Positions 32,095-41,353 of a stretch of 64,000 bases of DNA are shown piece after piece (the stretch's first letter is position 1; every line of letters starts with the position of its first letter). The translations under genes and the position numbers were made by a program. The stretch lies in the NCBI GenBank assembly GCA_005788815.1, contig SYAZ01000032.1:28748-92747 (forward strand). The letters run 5' to 3'. A model generated the notes under the pieces. The model saw only the letters and a program-made list of their open reading frames with translations, ran no database searches and was not told the DNA's origin. The stretch is from Actinomycetota bacterium (lineage in GTDB: Bacteria; Actinomycetota; Acidimicrobiia; Acidimicrobiales; Ilumatobacteraceae).

Positions 32095-33707
32095 GACAGC
32101 GAATCATTGTGAGTCTTGTTTCATTTGTCGCTGCTATTACATGTCTGTTGTCTCTTTCCTCGTCGTCTGCAAGTGCTCACGCAATTCTCGATTCATCTAC
32201 ACCAAGCCCGTCATCTGTAGTCGCAGTTTCACCAAGTGAGATTCGTTTGGATTTCAATGAACAAGTGGAAGCTAGTTTTGGTGACATCAGACTCTTTGAC
32301 AGCAAACAAAGAGAAATAGTCATTGATGAAACGATTCGTTCTGATGTAGATAATTCAATTGTCTCCGCACAGTTACCAGCATTGAAGGATGGCGTGTATG
32401 TAGCGGTGTGGCGAGTTGTAAGCGCCGATGGTCACCCCGCAAATGGTGCTTTCCCATTTGAAGTAGGAGAGACATCTTCTGGCAATTCAAATGACTTGTT
32501 GCAGAAGATCCTTCTCGGTCTAAATAAGACTTCCGATTTGGAAACCCCCATGGCCCTCATGCGTTTCGTTGCCTTCTTAAGCACGATGATTCTTATTGGG
32601 TCCGCCACTTTGGCACGACAAGGGCAGCATTTTTCGGTGCGAGGGCTTGTACGCCTTGCTCAATATGCAACTATTGGAATTGCATTTGGCTCGGTGGGCG
32701 TTCTGTTGCTGCAAGGACCAATTGTTACTGGGCGTTCGTGGGGTTCAGTATTTGATGGTGCTGTACTGGGCGATGTAATTACAACACGCCTTGGTGTTGC
32801 GGTGTTACTACGACTTGTGTTGGTAGTGGTGTGGGGTGGGCTATTGCTCTCCGCAGTTTCTTCCACACATCGTCAATGGAAGTCGACAGCTGTGATCACT
32901 TCAGTTTTGCTCGTTGCAACTTTCTCTTTCAGTGGTCATCCAAGTGCGGCCCCAAACTCTCTTTTCTTTATTCCCATTGACATAGCGCATTTTCTATTGC
33001 TCTCAATGTGGGTAGGTGCTCTTTTTGCGCTCGTTGTTGTTTCACGTACTGAACACGTTCAGGAGTATGTGCAGAGGTTCTCGCGCATTGCCACTTTCGC
33101 AATGCCTGTTGCGGTAGCCACGGGTGTTATTCAAGGCCTGCATCTTGTGGGAGGTGTCAGTGCCATTACGAAGTCTGACTATGGGCGACTATTGGTATTG
33201 AAGACATTGTTGGTTCTTCTCGTGGTTGCATTAGGTGCGCGTGCTCGACGCAGACTGCACCTCACTCAGACAAACAGCGTGTCAAAAGTAATTCAACTTG
33301 AAGCACTCGTTGTCGTGGTGATTGTGGCTTGCACGGCTTTGCTCGTGGGCAAATCTCCAGTTGTTGCTGATTCATTTGATGATCTCACCTTTAGTGCGTC
33401 GCTAGTACAAGCAAATGTGGTGGGTGATTTTTCGGTATTGCCCACCAAAGTTGGTGCAGCCGAGGTGCATGCAATTATGTCGCCCCCTGGGGGAGCCATG
33501 TCGCCCGTTGTAAACGTAGTAGTCACTTTTGCGTTGCCATCGCGGGGTATCCCGGCAATCCCGGTTGTCATGTCAAGCGTCGGACCCAATCATTGGGTGG
33601 GTGTTGTTCAGTTTCCGTATGAAGGAAATTGGCAAATGGAGATACGAGTTAGTCCAACAAAGAATGAAACTCTGCTGTATAAATCAGAGGTAGAGGTCGT
33701 CGGCTAA
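32091..33707 (+). CDS. copper resistance protein, CopC-CopD fusion with extra C-terminal domain
   Basis: Signal peptide ...ASAHAILDSSTPSPSSVVAVSPSEIRLDFNEQVE (CopC), VSADGHPANGAFPFEV, then multi-TM CopD region. Confidence 0.87.
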   Translation: MRQRIIVSLVSFVAAITCLLSLSSSSASAHAILDSSTPSPSSVVAVSPSEIRLDFNEQVEASFGDIRLFDSKQREIVIDETIRSDVDNSIVSAQLPALKDGVYVAVWRVVSADGHPANGAFPFEVGETSSGNSNDLLQKILLGLNKTSDLETPMALMRFVAFLSTMILIGSATLARQGQHFSVRGLVRLAQYATIGIAFGSVGVLLLQGPIVTGRSWGSVFDGAVLGDVITTRLGVAVLLRLVLVVVWGGLLLSAVSSTHRQWKSTAVITSVLLVATFSFSGHPSAAPNSLFFIPIDIAHFLLLSMWVGALFALVVVSRTEHVQEYVQRFSRIATFAMPVAVATGVIQGLHLVGGVSAITKSDYGRLLVLKTLLVLLVVALGARARRRLHLTQTNSVSKVIQLEALVVVVIVACTALLVGKSPVVADSFDDLTFSASLVQANVVGDFSVLPTKVGAAEVHAIMSPPGGAMSPVVNVVVTFALPSRGIPAIPVVMSSVGPNHWVGVVQFPYEGNWQMEIRVSPTKNETLLYKSEVEVVG

Positions 33708-34147
33708 ATACGGCGAAACACGTTGTGGTGGGGCATGCCAGTTGGTTCGTCAACGTATCCAGGGCCAATTTCGGCAAAGCCGCATTGAAGATAAAAGCCC
33801 AATGCAGAATCTCGAGCGCGAGCCCACACGACATTTGCACCACAATCACGTGCATGTGCAACACCGGCAGAAATGATCATTGCACCAAGGCCTGAACCCT
33901 GTAGAGATTCGTCAACAGCCATACCCTTGAGTTGCACGGCCGCCTCGCCGACAAGATTGGGGCATTCTGTGCGAAACCAGCTTGATGTGCCAATCACAAT
34001 GCCAGCGTGTCGCACACCCAAGTGGACCACGTCTTCGTACGCATCTTCGGGATAATTGCAATGCGTCACTGGAGTGTCTTTGCGCAAGACCTTCACACGA
34101 AGCGCCATGATGTCTTCAAGGGTGAGTGCAATTACTTCATACGTCAT
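33704..34147 (-). CDS. GNAT family N-acetyltransferase
   Basis: AVQLKGMAVDESLQGSGLGAMIISAGVAHARDCGANVVWARARDSALGFYLQCGF. Confidence 0.88.
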   Translation of the reverse strand: MTYEVIALTLEDIMALRVKVLRKDTPVTHCNYPEDAYEDVVHLGVRHAGIVIGTSSWFRTECPNLVGEAAVQLKGMAVDESLQGSGLGAMIISAGVAHARDCGANVVWARARDSALGFYLQCGFAEIGPGYVDEPTGMPHHNVFRRI

Positions 34148-35193
34148 TGCACTATTGATTCAACTGCAACCGATTGACCTTCACTACGCGCACTGGCATA
34201 CATTGCTTCCACAATGCGATGTGCTTCTAGGGCAATTGAAAAATCTGGGAACCCGGGAGTTTTTTCAACGCATGCCTTTACAAACGCGCCATCTGGGTTG
34301 GGATCTCCCACAGCTAAAGGCATGGTCTTTTCCAGGAGGTCATCACCTTGTAGTGAGCCATGAGTGCCATCGGCATCGCTCCACGTAACGGGTCCAAACC
34401 AATCATCACCGGCAATAGTGATGGTTCGGTTCTCGCAGAACACTTCTACGTTTCGCAGCGACGGCCGTGACAAATTGTCGTGCCAAATAGTGGTCAGCGT
34501 TCCTACGGCACCATTGTCAAACGTCATGGAAGCAGCCACAACATCTTCTATGCCTTCGATGGCATGACGATATGTGGCGCGTGCGCTCACGCTCTTCACA
34601 TCCCCAATAAGAAAGCGCAACATGTCTACGTCATGGATGCTGTGTTCTAACAGCGTTCCTGCTCCTGCCTTGGAAACATCACTTCTCCACGTAGATCCGT
34701 AGTGGCCCTGAATAGGGATGAATTGATCGTCACGAAACACCACCGCCATTGGAGCCCCCGCCTTGGCATCGGTAATCAATTCGCGCGCCCATAGGTAAGC
34801 AGGCGAGCGGCGAAGTATGAGTCCGCATTGATGGGTCAATGAACTTCGTGCTGCAACTGTGGTCATCTGTTCAGCTTGCGTGAATCCGATGGAGAGTGGC
34901 TTTTCGCAAAAGAACGGCTTGCCTGCTGCGATGCACATCTCGACTAATCGTTGATGTTCGCTTGTCCATGTGCAGATGTAGATGATGTCGCATGATGCAA
35001 TGACATCTTGTTCGGAACTCATCACTTGATGACCAGAAGCGGCAGCGAATTTTTCTGCTCGTGTTGTGTCAATGTCGAAACATCCGCCGCGCGATAGTGG
35101 GACTCCACTGATCTTCAACATCTTTGAATGGAAGGTGGCGATGTGACCTGTTCCCAGAAACCCAATAATCGGGAGAAGTGCAGTAGTGCTCAC
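34144..35193 (-). CDS. Gfo/Idh/MocA family oxidoreductase
   Basis: IIGFLGTGHIATFHSKML; CDIIYICTWTSEHQRLVEMCIAAGKPFFCEKPLS. Confidence 0.88.
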   Translation of the reverse strand: MSTTALLPIIGFLGTGHIATFHSKMLKISGVPLSRGGCFDIDTTRAEKFAAASGHQVMSSEQDVIASCDIIYICTWTSEHQRLVEMCIAAGKPFFCEKPLSIGFTQAEQMTTVAARSSLTHQCGLILRRSPAYLWARELITDAKAGAPMAVVFRDDQFIPIQGHYGSTWRSDVSKAGAGTLLEHSIHDVDMLRFLIGDVKSVSARATYRHAIEGIEDVVAASMTFDNGAVGTLTTIWHDNLSRPSLRNVEVFCENRTITIAGDDWFGPVTWSDADGTHGSLQGDDLLEKTMPLAVGDPNPDGAFVKACVEKTPGFPDFSIALEAHRIVEAMYASARSEGQSVAVESIVQ

Positions 35194-35247
35194 ACGTATG
35201 ACGCTAGTTCTGTGTAGTTACATCAGAGATGATTGAACCGGTAAAAC

Positions 35248-35295
35248 ACAAAAGGCCCGATTCATCACTTCCCAGTGACAAACCGAACCTTTTGT
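35248..35295 (-). terminator. rho-independent terminator downstream of the HU gene
   Basis: Minus strand ACAAAAGGTTCGGTTTGTCACT-GGGA-AGTGATGAATCGGGCCTTTTGT (22-bp stem with G-U pairs) then GTTTTA. Confidence 0.7.
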
Positions 35296-35335
35296 TCGTT
35301 TGGTGTCGATAGCAGGCCAGAGACCTGCGAAAGGA

Positions 35336-35806
35336 CTAGCGCTTCTTCTTCGCTGCCTTCTTAACGACTTTCTTCTTTGCTGGTGCAGCCTTCTTCTTTG
35401 CAGGAGCGGCTTTCTTCTTTGCTGGTGCAGCCTTCTTCTTTGCAGGAGCAGCTTTCTTCTTTGCAGGAGCAGCCTTCTTGACTGGTGCAGGAGATGGCTT
35501 GCGAACAGTTGCAATCTTCGGTGCTGGAGCGACGCCAAGAGCAATGTCCTTGAAGCCCTTCAGTGCGGTGATTTTTGCAACTGTCTTTGCCTTGATCTTG
35601 ATCGTTTCGCCAGTGGCTGGGTTACGACCCATGCGTGCTGGACGCTTGATCTTTGCGAACTTTGCAAAGCCGGAGAGATTTACAATCTCACCTTTTGCAA
35701 CGGTCGCGAGGATCACGTCAATAGTTCCTTCAACCAATCGGGCTGCTGTCTTGTTATCGACATCAGCGTGAATGGCTACTGCTTGAATGAGTTCACGTTT
35801 CTTCAT
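35336..35806 (-). CDS. hupB: HU-family DNA-binding protein with Lys/Ala/Pro-rich C-terminal tail (HupB-like)
   Basis: MKKRELIQAVAIHADVDNKTAARLVEGTIDVI...GRNPATGETIKIKAKTV; tail (KKAAPAK)n. Confidence 0.92.
   Translation of the reverse strand: MKKRELIQAVAIHADVDNKTAARLVEGTIDVILATVAKGEIVNLSGFAKFAKIKRPARMGRNPATGETIKIKAKTVAKITALKGFKDIALGVAPAPKIATVRKPSPAPVKKAAPAKKKAAPAKKKAAPAKKKAAPAKKKAAPAKKKVVKKAAKKKR
35376..35480. repeat. 21-bp tandem repeat, 5 units, encoding AAPAKKK in the HU tail
   Basis: TTTGC[A/T]GG[A/T]GC[A/G]GC[C/T]TTCTT[C/G] units in the + strand; last unit degenerate. Confidence 0.85.
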
Positions 35807-36115
35807 GTCTCCGAAGTTATTCCATGCCAGTGCCAAAAAGGTGGATATCCATTGACTTTTTTGTCACTAGGAAAAAGTGACAATTTGAACCTGGTGAAAG
35901 TAACAAGCACATGTCATGGCGAAGGAATGTAGAAGGATTCCGACCTGACGATTTATAGACCGATTGGCAGTCGGCGGCACGGCAAAAATCGACGCACCAG
36001 GTCCGTGGCCCGCTCGCAGCCCGAGGGGTGGTTTTCAAGCAAAAATGCCGTGGAAACCCTTTGTCTGGGCGTTTCCGACCCATAATTGGACAAAATATGC
36101 AATAAAGTGAACTCG

Positions 36116-39100
36116 ATGTGGTTCAAGCAGCGATTTATTGCCGTAGTGGTAACGGTGGCGTTCGTGGTAGCTGCTTGTTCCGGGGGCAGTTCAACACCAG
36201 TTGACCCGAACGCACCCGATATTCGCAATGTGTCGTTGACCTCTGCTGCGAGTGGAATCAATCCGGCTCTTGACGGCTTCTCTTTCCCAAACTTTGCTGC
36301 ATCAGCAGTAAACGAAGAATTCAATACCGACGACATGGTGACGATGTTTGGCAACGGTCCCGATGTTTGCGTCAAAGGTGCAATGCCCTGTGAATTGACT
36401 GCTGAGGCATCTGGCTGGGCTCGCATGGTGAATCAAGCACGATCCTCTGGCCATTGTGAAGGTTTGGCCGTTTTGTCTCAGGAACGATTTAACGAAAAAG
36501 CGATTCCCAAGACATTTTCTTTGAACAACACGGATGATGTATCTCATGCAATTATGAGGGCGTTCTCCACTCAATTTTTAAATGAGGTGCAAAGCGCCAC
36601 CAAGTCATACGCCAAAATGTCTATGCGTGAGATTGTGACGACGTTGGCAGAAACCCTAAAGAAGGGAACTTCCCAATACACATTGGGTGTTTATACGCAA
36701 AGCGGTGGTCATGCCATCTTGCCCTATGCAGTTGAGATGCAGTCAAAAGACAAAGCCATCGTCAAGGCCTACGACTCAAACTGGCCGGGCCAAGATCGAT
36801 TCGTTGCATTTGATTTAGAGAAAGACACGTGGGAGTTTTCATTCTCAGGACGAGATCCAAACAATGACCCGAATCTTTGGCAAGGCGGAAAGGGTGATGT
36901 CGATCTTTCTCCCATTCAGGCTCGCACACAGGGAACATGCCCGTTCTGTGGAGATAAAAACGCGGTTGGTAAATCAACATTGTTGATTCGTTCGTCAGCG
37001 CCCGACTGGTCAATTGAGTCAAATGATGGCCAGTTGAACCCAGGGTCGTATGTTCAAGGCAACAGTGTGGTGCGGCCGCTCCGTTCTGGTCGATTCAACG
37101 CAGAGTCAGGTAAAGATGCAGCGCCCACTGATTATTTGGTATCAACAGACTTTGGTGGCGGCAATGTCAAACTTCGTCTGAAATCGGCTGCACAGATTGT
37201 TGGAGTTACTCCCACTTCTACATTTGAAGTGTCATCGCCAAGCAACATGACTTTGGAAAGTACTCCAGTTATTCTCGCGAACTCATCGATTCAAGTCGAT
37301 AACCCCAAGGTTACGTTGACTCTTGCACAAGAAAACTTTGCTGCGTCTTCAACAGGTTCAGAGAACATTCTGTCTACATCGAGTAAGGGAATCACGGTTC
37401 AGTTGGCTGCTGCAGACGGTAGTCAGATCGAGTTTTCAACCACAAAAGAAGTACCTGCATTTGCTATTCGAACTGGTGAAGCACTTGGACAGTCCACCAC
37501 CACAAAGTATGAGGTCACTACACAAATCACTGAAAAGCAAATTGAAACAACCGTGGTGAAGATTGACGGTGCAAAGGTTGTGAAAACTGAAGTGGGAGTT
37601 CTGGATAACCAAAAGATCAGTATTGAATTGCCGCCAGAACTCGTAGCGCCCCCAACAAAAGGAGAATTGCCTGCGGTTGTTGAGCGAGACCTCTCCATTG
37701 TTGAACTAGTCGCACCTCCTCCTGATCCGCCGTCGGAATCAACGGTCATGACGCTTGCTGTTGTAAACCCTCAAGAGCCATTGGCAACGATGAATGATCC
37801 ACAACCTGGTCGACCTATTTCCGTGCAGTATTCAGGTTTCCGCCCGGGTGAGTGGGTGCAATTGATTGTTGCATCCACGCCACGTGTGTTGTCTACGGTC
37901 AAAGCAGACGAAAGTGGAACAGTACGAATTAGTGCTGCATTACCCACCGATCTGGATGAAGGTGATCATCACTTGGTCATCTACCGACCAGCGCTCAAGA
38001 TGGGTATCAGACAACCATTTCGCTATCAAAGACCTCTCGTAACGACCACGACTTCGACAACGACAACAACTGTTCCGAAAACTACGACGACTACTTCCAC
38101 AACCACAACAACTATTCCAAAGACCACCACAACAACGTCTACAACGACAACCACCACAACAACGACAACCACCGCAACAACGTCTACAACGACGACAACT
38201 ATTGCGCCAGTTATTGTCTCTTTGAATCCAGTGCGCAACCTGCGTGCCACACCTATCTCGAATGGGAGTGTTCAATTAGATTGGGACGCACCAATGTCGT
38301 CGAATACTCAAGTCGACAAGTACATGATCAATTATTACGACCTGAATCAGATTGGTGGAACAGCATCTGGTGGATGGGGGATCTATGTCTCGGGTAACAC
38401 GACCACGTACACCTTCGAACCTCATATGTTCGAAGGTGGTAATGAGGTAACAACTGGTTTTGGACCCGTTCGTTTCGAGGTGTATCCAGCAGATGCAAAC
38501 TGGGTGTATGGCCCGCGAGTAGATGTAGATGCAACTGTTTCTGCACCGACCACCACAACAACATCGACTACAACAACAACGCTCCCACCACAGGTGCCAC
38601 CTAGCGCGCCACTTTCATTGTCTTCAACTAAAGGCACGAACGCAGTGTCGCTCACATGGAATGTGCCGACTACACCCGGCAGCGCAGCAATCTCTGACTA
38701 CGTGGTTTCGTATTCGCAATCAGCGGCTGGTTCTTACACCGTGTTTAACGATGGTGTATCTACTAACACCACGGCCACCGTTACCGGGCTCACTAATGGG
38801 TCGTCGTATTATTTCAAGGTTGCGGCTGTGAGCTCTGCAGGTACTGGCGCTTTGACCTCTGCAACGCCAGCCGTTGCTCCTGCGCAACCATGTTCAAGTG
38901 TATGTGCCGTCGGAGATATTGGCCCTGGTGGTGGAATCATCTTTATTACGCCTGCAACAAGTGGTAATTCAAGCGGCCAGTATTTTGAAGCCGCACCGAA
39001 TAATTGGAATGGCGGCGGAGACCCGAATGTGGCTTGGTGTAACGGCGCGTCCACTTCTATTTCGGGTTCCACCGGAACGTCCATTGGTTCGGGAAAGTCA

Positions 39101-41329
39101 AATACTGCAGCCGTTGCCTCAACCTGTGTCTCTGGTGCGTCAGACACTGCAATTGCATATAACGGTGGCGGATTCTCTGACTGGTACTTGCCATCAATAG
39201 ATGAACTACTGCAGATGTACACACAGCGTGTGGCCATTGGTGGTTTTAAAGCTGGCGCCCAGTTGTCAACAGGAATTTCGACGACTACCTATTGGAGTTC
39301 AACACAGAACTCTGCAACACAGGCTCGTAACTGGTCATTTGCTGATAACAGCAATGACAACTGGACCAAGTCTTTAGGATTCAATGTGCGCCCAGTTCGT
39401 TCGTTCAGTGCGCCATCCCAACCATTATCCGTAAGTGCAAGTTCTGGTGATGCCGAAGCTGAACTTTCATGGAGTGCTCCGAGTTCAAGCAATGGATCAT
39501 CAATTACGGATTACGTCATCAAGTACGCCACAACAAGTGGCGGCCCGTACACAACCTTTAATGACGGAGTAACTACTTCGCGTACAACCACTGTCACTGG
39601 GTTATCAAACGGAGTTCCGTATTACTTCACAGTGTCAGCGGTGAACGCTGCAGGCACAGGTCCGGAGAGTGTGGAAACTGCCGCGGTCACACCGTTGGCT
39701 CCGGCGCCAGTCATTTCATCGATTACGGGCAGCAACGGCCAAATTGATGTCACATGGGGTGCGGTAAATCATGGCGGCGATAATTATCAGATTTGGTGGG
39801 GTACCGATCCAACATGGGAATCTAGTTACACCTACACAGGTACGACGAACACCACGTACAACATTGCTGGCTTAGTAAATGGCACTACGTATTATGTACG
39901 AGTTGCTGGTTGGAATAACTCGTTGTCGCCACAAGTTGGAACAACTCCGTGGAGTAGTAACGCTTCTGCAGTTGCAGGAGGCGTTGCCCCACTAGCGCCT
40001 GCATCGATCAGTGCTGAAAGCGTATTTCTTGGGGCGAACTTGGTAGTCAATCCGGGCGCAGAGTCAGGCACAGATGGTTGGTCTTACACAGGCGATTGGT
40101 ATGTGGGTCCTGGTTGGAAAACGCCACACTCAGGCACACAGTCAGTGTCCACGTCATACAGCCTCGCTACAAGAACTCAGACTGTCAGTCTCTCCTCTGA
40201 GACGACTACATACTTAGACACGTCTCCAGATATTGAAGTAAGCACCTGGTTCCATGGACTTTGTGGAACGCGGTTCTTCATGCGGGCTGAGTTGTTAGAT
40301 GGCAGCGCCAATGTTCTTGCGACACAAAACTTTGGTTCTGAGAATGCGTTAATGGCAAACATTGACCTTGTGTGGAACAAACGGACTTTACGGTTTAGTG
40401 GGTACCCGTCGGGTGTGCGTTCAGTTCGTTATACCGACGGCGGCATGGACGGCTGTTTCTGGGCCGGCTATTACGGCGCTGCAATGGATGACACCAGTGT
40501 CAAAGTTCGCCAGCCATCAGTCTCGGGTATTGCCCAGGTGAATCTTTCATGGGCGGCTGCGGGCCTCAACGGTGGTTCAGCCATTACGGACTACATCGTG
40601 GAGTACGCAACATCAAGCGGTGGTTCATTCAGTGTGTATAACGATGGAGTACACACCGGCACTTCGGCATCAATTAATGGTCTGACAGGAGGAAACACTT
40701 ATTTCTTCCGTGTGAAGGCTGTGAGTTCAGGTGGAACATCTAGCGCATCAAGTGAGTCCTACGGCGTGTATGTTCCAGTCGCTTCTTGCGCCAACGGAGG
40801 TCCATGCTCGATAGGGGATGTTGGTCCTGGCGGTGGGACTGTTTTCAGTGTTCAAAGTTCACCAATCAATGCGTACTCGGGAGTCTCAACAGGTGGCATT
40901 TATCTTGAGTATGGTCAAGAAAGTTCCGGTGCTTTTGGATGTCGCGGAGGGTCATCTGCGGGGTATGGATTGAATATCGGTACGGGAGCTGAGAACACCG
41001 GGGTGTTCGCCTCAATATGTGCGGACAGTAACGCGACAACTGTGTTGAATTTGGTGGAAGGTGGGAAGTCCGATTGGTTCTTGCCTTCGCTACTTGAATT
41101 AAACGAGTTATGCAAGTTTGCCCGAAATCAATGGTCGGCCATTGGAACAGCCGCGACGTGCGATTCAAGTGGGTCGTTGCGCAGCGGTTTCACTGATGGC
41201 TTTTATTGGAGTTCTTCGTCGGCTAGCTCACTAAGTGCTTACACCCGAAGTTTTTCTAATGGCACAGTCGCCAATCCACAAAAGTGGGATTCCCACCTGT
41301 ACCGACCTATCCGCGCTTTTGGTAACTGA
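36116..41329 (+). CDS. giant multidomain surface lipoprotein: N-terminal papain-like (Cys/His/Asn) domain candidate, Thr-rich linkers, about five Fn3-like domains, two DUF1566/Lcl-like modules, one FBA-like domain
   Basis: Lipobox VVAACSGG from ATG 36116; GHCEGLAVL/GGHAILPYAV/YDSNWPG; (T)n linkers; repeated SWSAPSSSNGSSITDYVIKYATTSGGPYTTFNDG; VGDIGPGGG...YWSSTQ..NVRPVRSF twice; NLVVNPGAESGTDGW.. Confidence 0.85.
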   Translation: MWFKQRFIAVVVTVAFVVAACSGGSSTPVDPNAPDIRNVSLTSAASGINPALDGFSFPNFAASAVNEEFNTDDMVTMFGNGPDVCVKGAMPCELTAEASGWARMVNQARSSGHCEGLAVLSQERFNEKAIPKTFSLNNTDDVSHAIMRAFSTQFLNEVQSATKSYAKMSMREIVTTLAETLKKGTSQYTLGVYTQSGGHAILPYAVEMQSKDKAIVKAYDSNWPGQDRFVAFDLEKDTWEFSFSGRDPNNDPNLWQGGKGDVDLSPIQARTQGTCPFCGDKNAVGKSTLLIRSSAPDWSIESNDGQLNPGSYVQGNSVVRPLRSGRFNAESGKDAAPTDYLVSTDFGGGNVKLRLKSAAQIVGVTPTSTFEVSSPSNMTLESTPVILANSSIQVDNPKVTLTLAQENFAASSTGSENILSTSSKGITVQLAAADGSQIEFSTTKEVPAFAIRTGEALGQSTTTKYEVTTQITEKQIETTVVKIDGAKVVKTEVGVLDNQKISIELPPELVAPPTKGELPAVVERDLSIVELVAPPPDPPSESTVMTLAVVNPQEPLATMNDPQPGRPISVQYSGFRPGEWVQLIVASTPRVLSTVKADESGTVRISAALPTDLDEGDHHLVIYRPALKMGIRQPFRYQRPLVTTTTSTTTTTVPKTTTTTSTTTTTIPKTTTTTSTTTTTTTTTTTATTSTTTTTIAPVIVSLNPVRNLRATPISNGSVQLDWDAPMSSNTQVDKYMINYYDLNQIGGTASGGWGIYVSGNTTTYTFEPHMFEGGNEVTTGFGPVRFEVYPADANWVYGPRVDVDATVSAPTTTTTSTTTTTLPPQVPPSAPLSLSSTKGTNAVSLTWNVPTTPGSAAISDYVVSYSQSAAGSYTVFNDGVSTNTTATVTGLTNGSSYYFKVAAVSSAGTGALTSATPAVAPAQPCSSVCAVGDIGPGGGIIFITPATSGNSSGQYFEAAPNNWNGGGDPNVAWCNGASTSISGSTGTSIGSGKSNTAAVASTCVSGASDTAIAYNGGGFSDWYLPSIDELLQMYTQRVAIGGFKAGAQLSTGISTTTYWSSTQNSATQARNWSFADNSNDNWTKSLGFNVRPVRSFSAPSQPLSVSASSGDAEAELSWSAPSSSNGSSITDYVIKYATTSGGPYTTFNDGVTTSRTTTVTGLSNGVPYYFTVSAVNAAGTGPESVETAAVTPLAPAPVISSITGSNGQIDVTWGAVNHGGDNYQIWWGTDPTWESSYTYTGTTNTTYNIAGLVNGTTYYVRVAGWNNSLSPQVGTTPWSSNASAVAGGVAPLAPASISAESVFLGANLVVNPGAESGTDGWSYTGDWYVGPGWKTPHSGTQSVSTSYSLATRTQTVSLSSETTTYLDTSPDIEVSTWFHGLCGTRFFMRAELLDGSANVLATQNFGSENALMANIDLVWNKRTLRFSGYPSGVRSVRYTDGGMDGCFWAGYYGAAMDDTSVKVRQPSVSGIAQVNLSWAAAGLNGGSAITDYIVEYATSSGGSFSVYNDGVHTGTSASINGLTGGNTYFFRVKAVSSGGTSSASSESYGVYVPVASCANGGPCSIGDVGPGGGTVFSVQSSPINAYSGVSTGGIYLEYGQESSGAFGCRGGSSAGYGLNIGTGAENTGVFASICADSNATTVLNLVEGGKSDWFLPSLLELNELCKFARNQWSAIGTAATCDSSGSLRSGFTDGFYWSSSSASSLSAYTRSFSNGTVANPQKWDSHLYRPIRAFGN
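38041..38206. repeat. low-complexity Thr-codon repeat (protein linker)
   Basis: ACN-rich tract encoding TTTTSTTTTTVPKTTTTTSTTTTTIPKTTTTTSTTTTTTTTTTTATTSTTTTTIA; a second short tract near 38549-38584. Confidence 0.9.
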
Positions 41330-41353
41330 CGAAAAGTTCCGAACCCGTCGAAT

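Noticed and set aside
35300-35932. 210-aa plus-strand Leu/Cys-rich ORF
   Set aside because: Antisense reading of the 21-bp HU tail repeat (LLCWCSLLLCRSS...), not a real protein
38041-38210. Repetitive tract that might suggest a CRISPR or minisatellite
   Set aside because: Irregular Thr-codon low complexity in frame within a CDS; no repeat/spacer structure
38026-38275. Val-rich and Cys-rich minus-strand ORFs over the Thr linker
   Set aside because: Antisense translations of ACN-repeat DNA; low-complexity artefact
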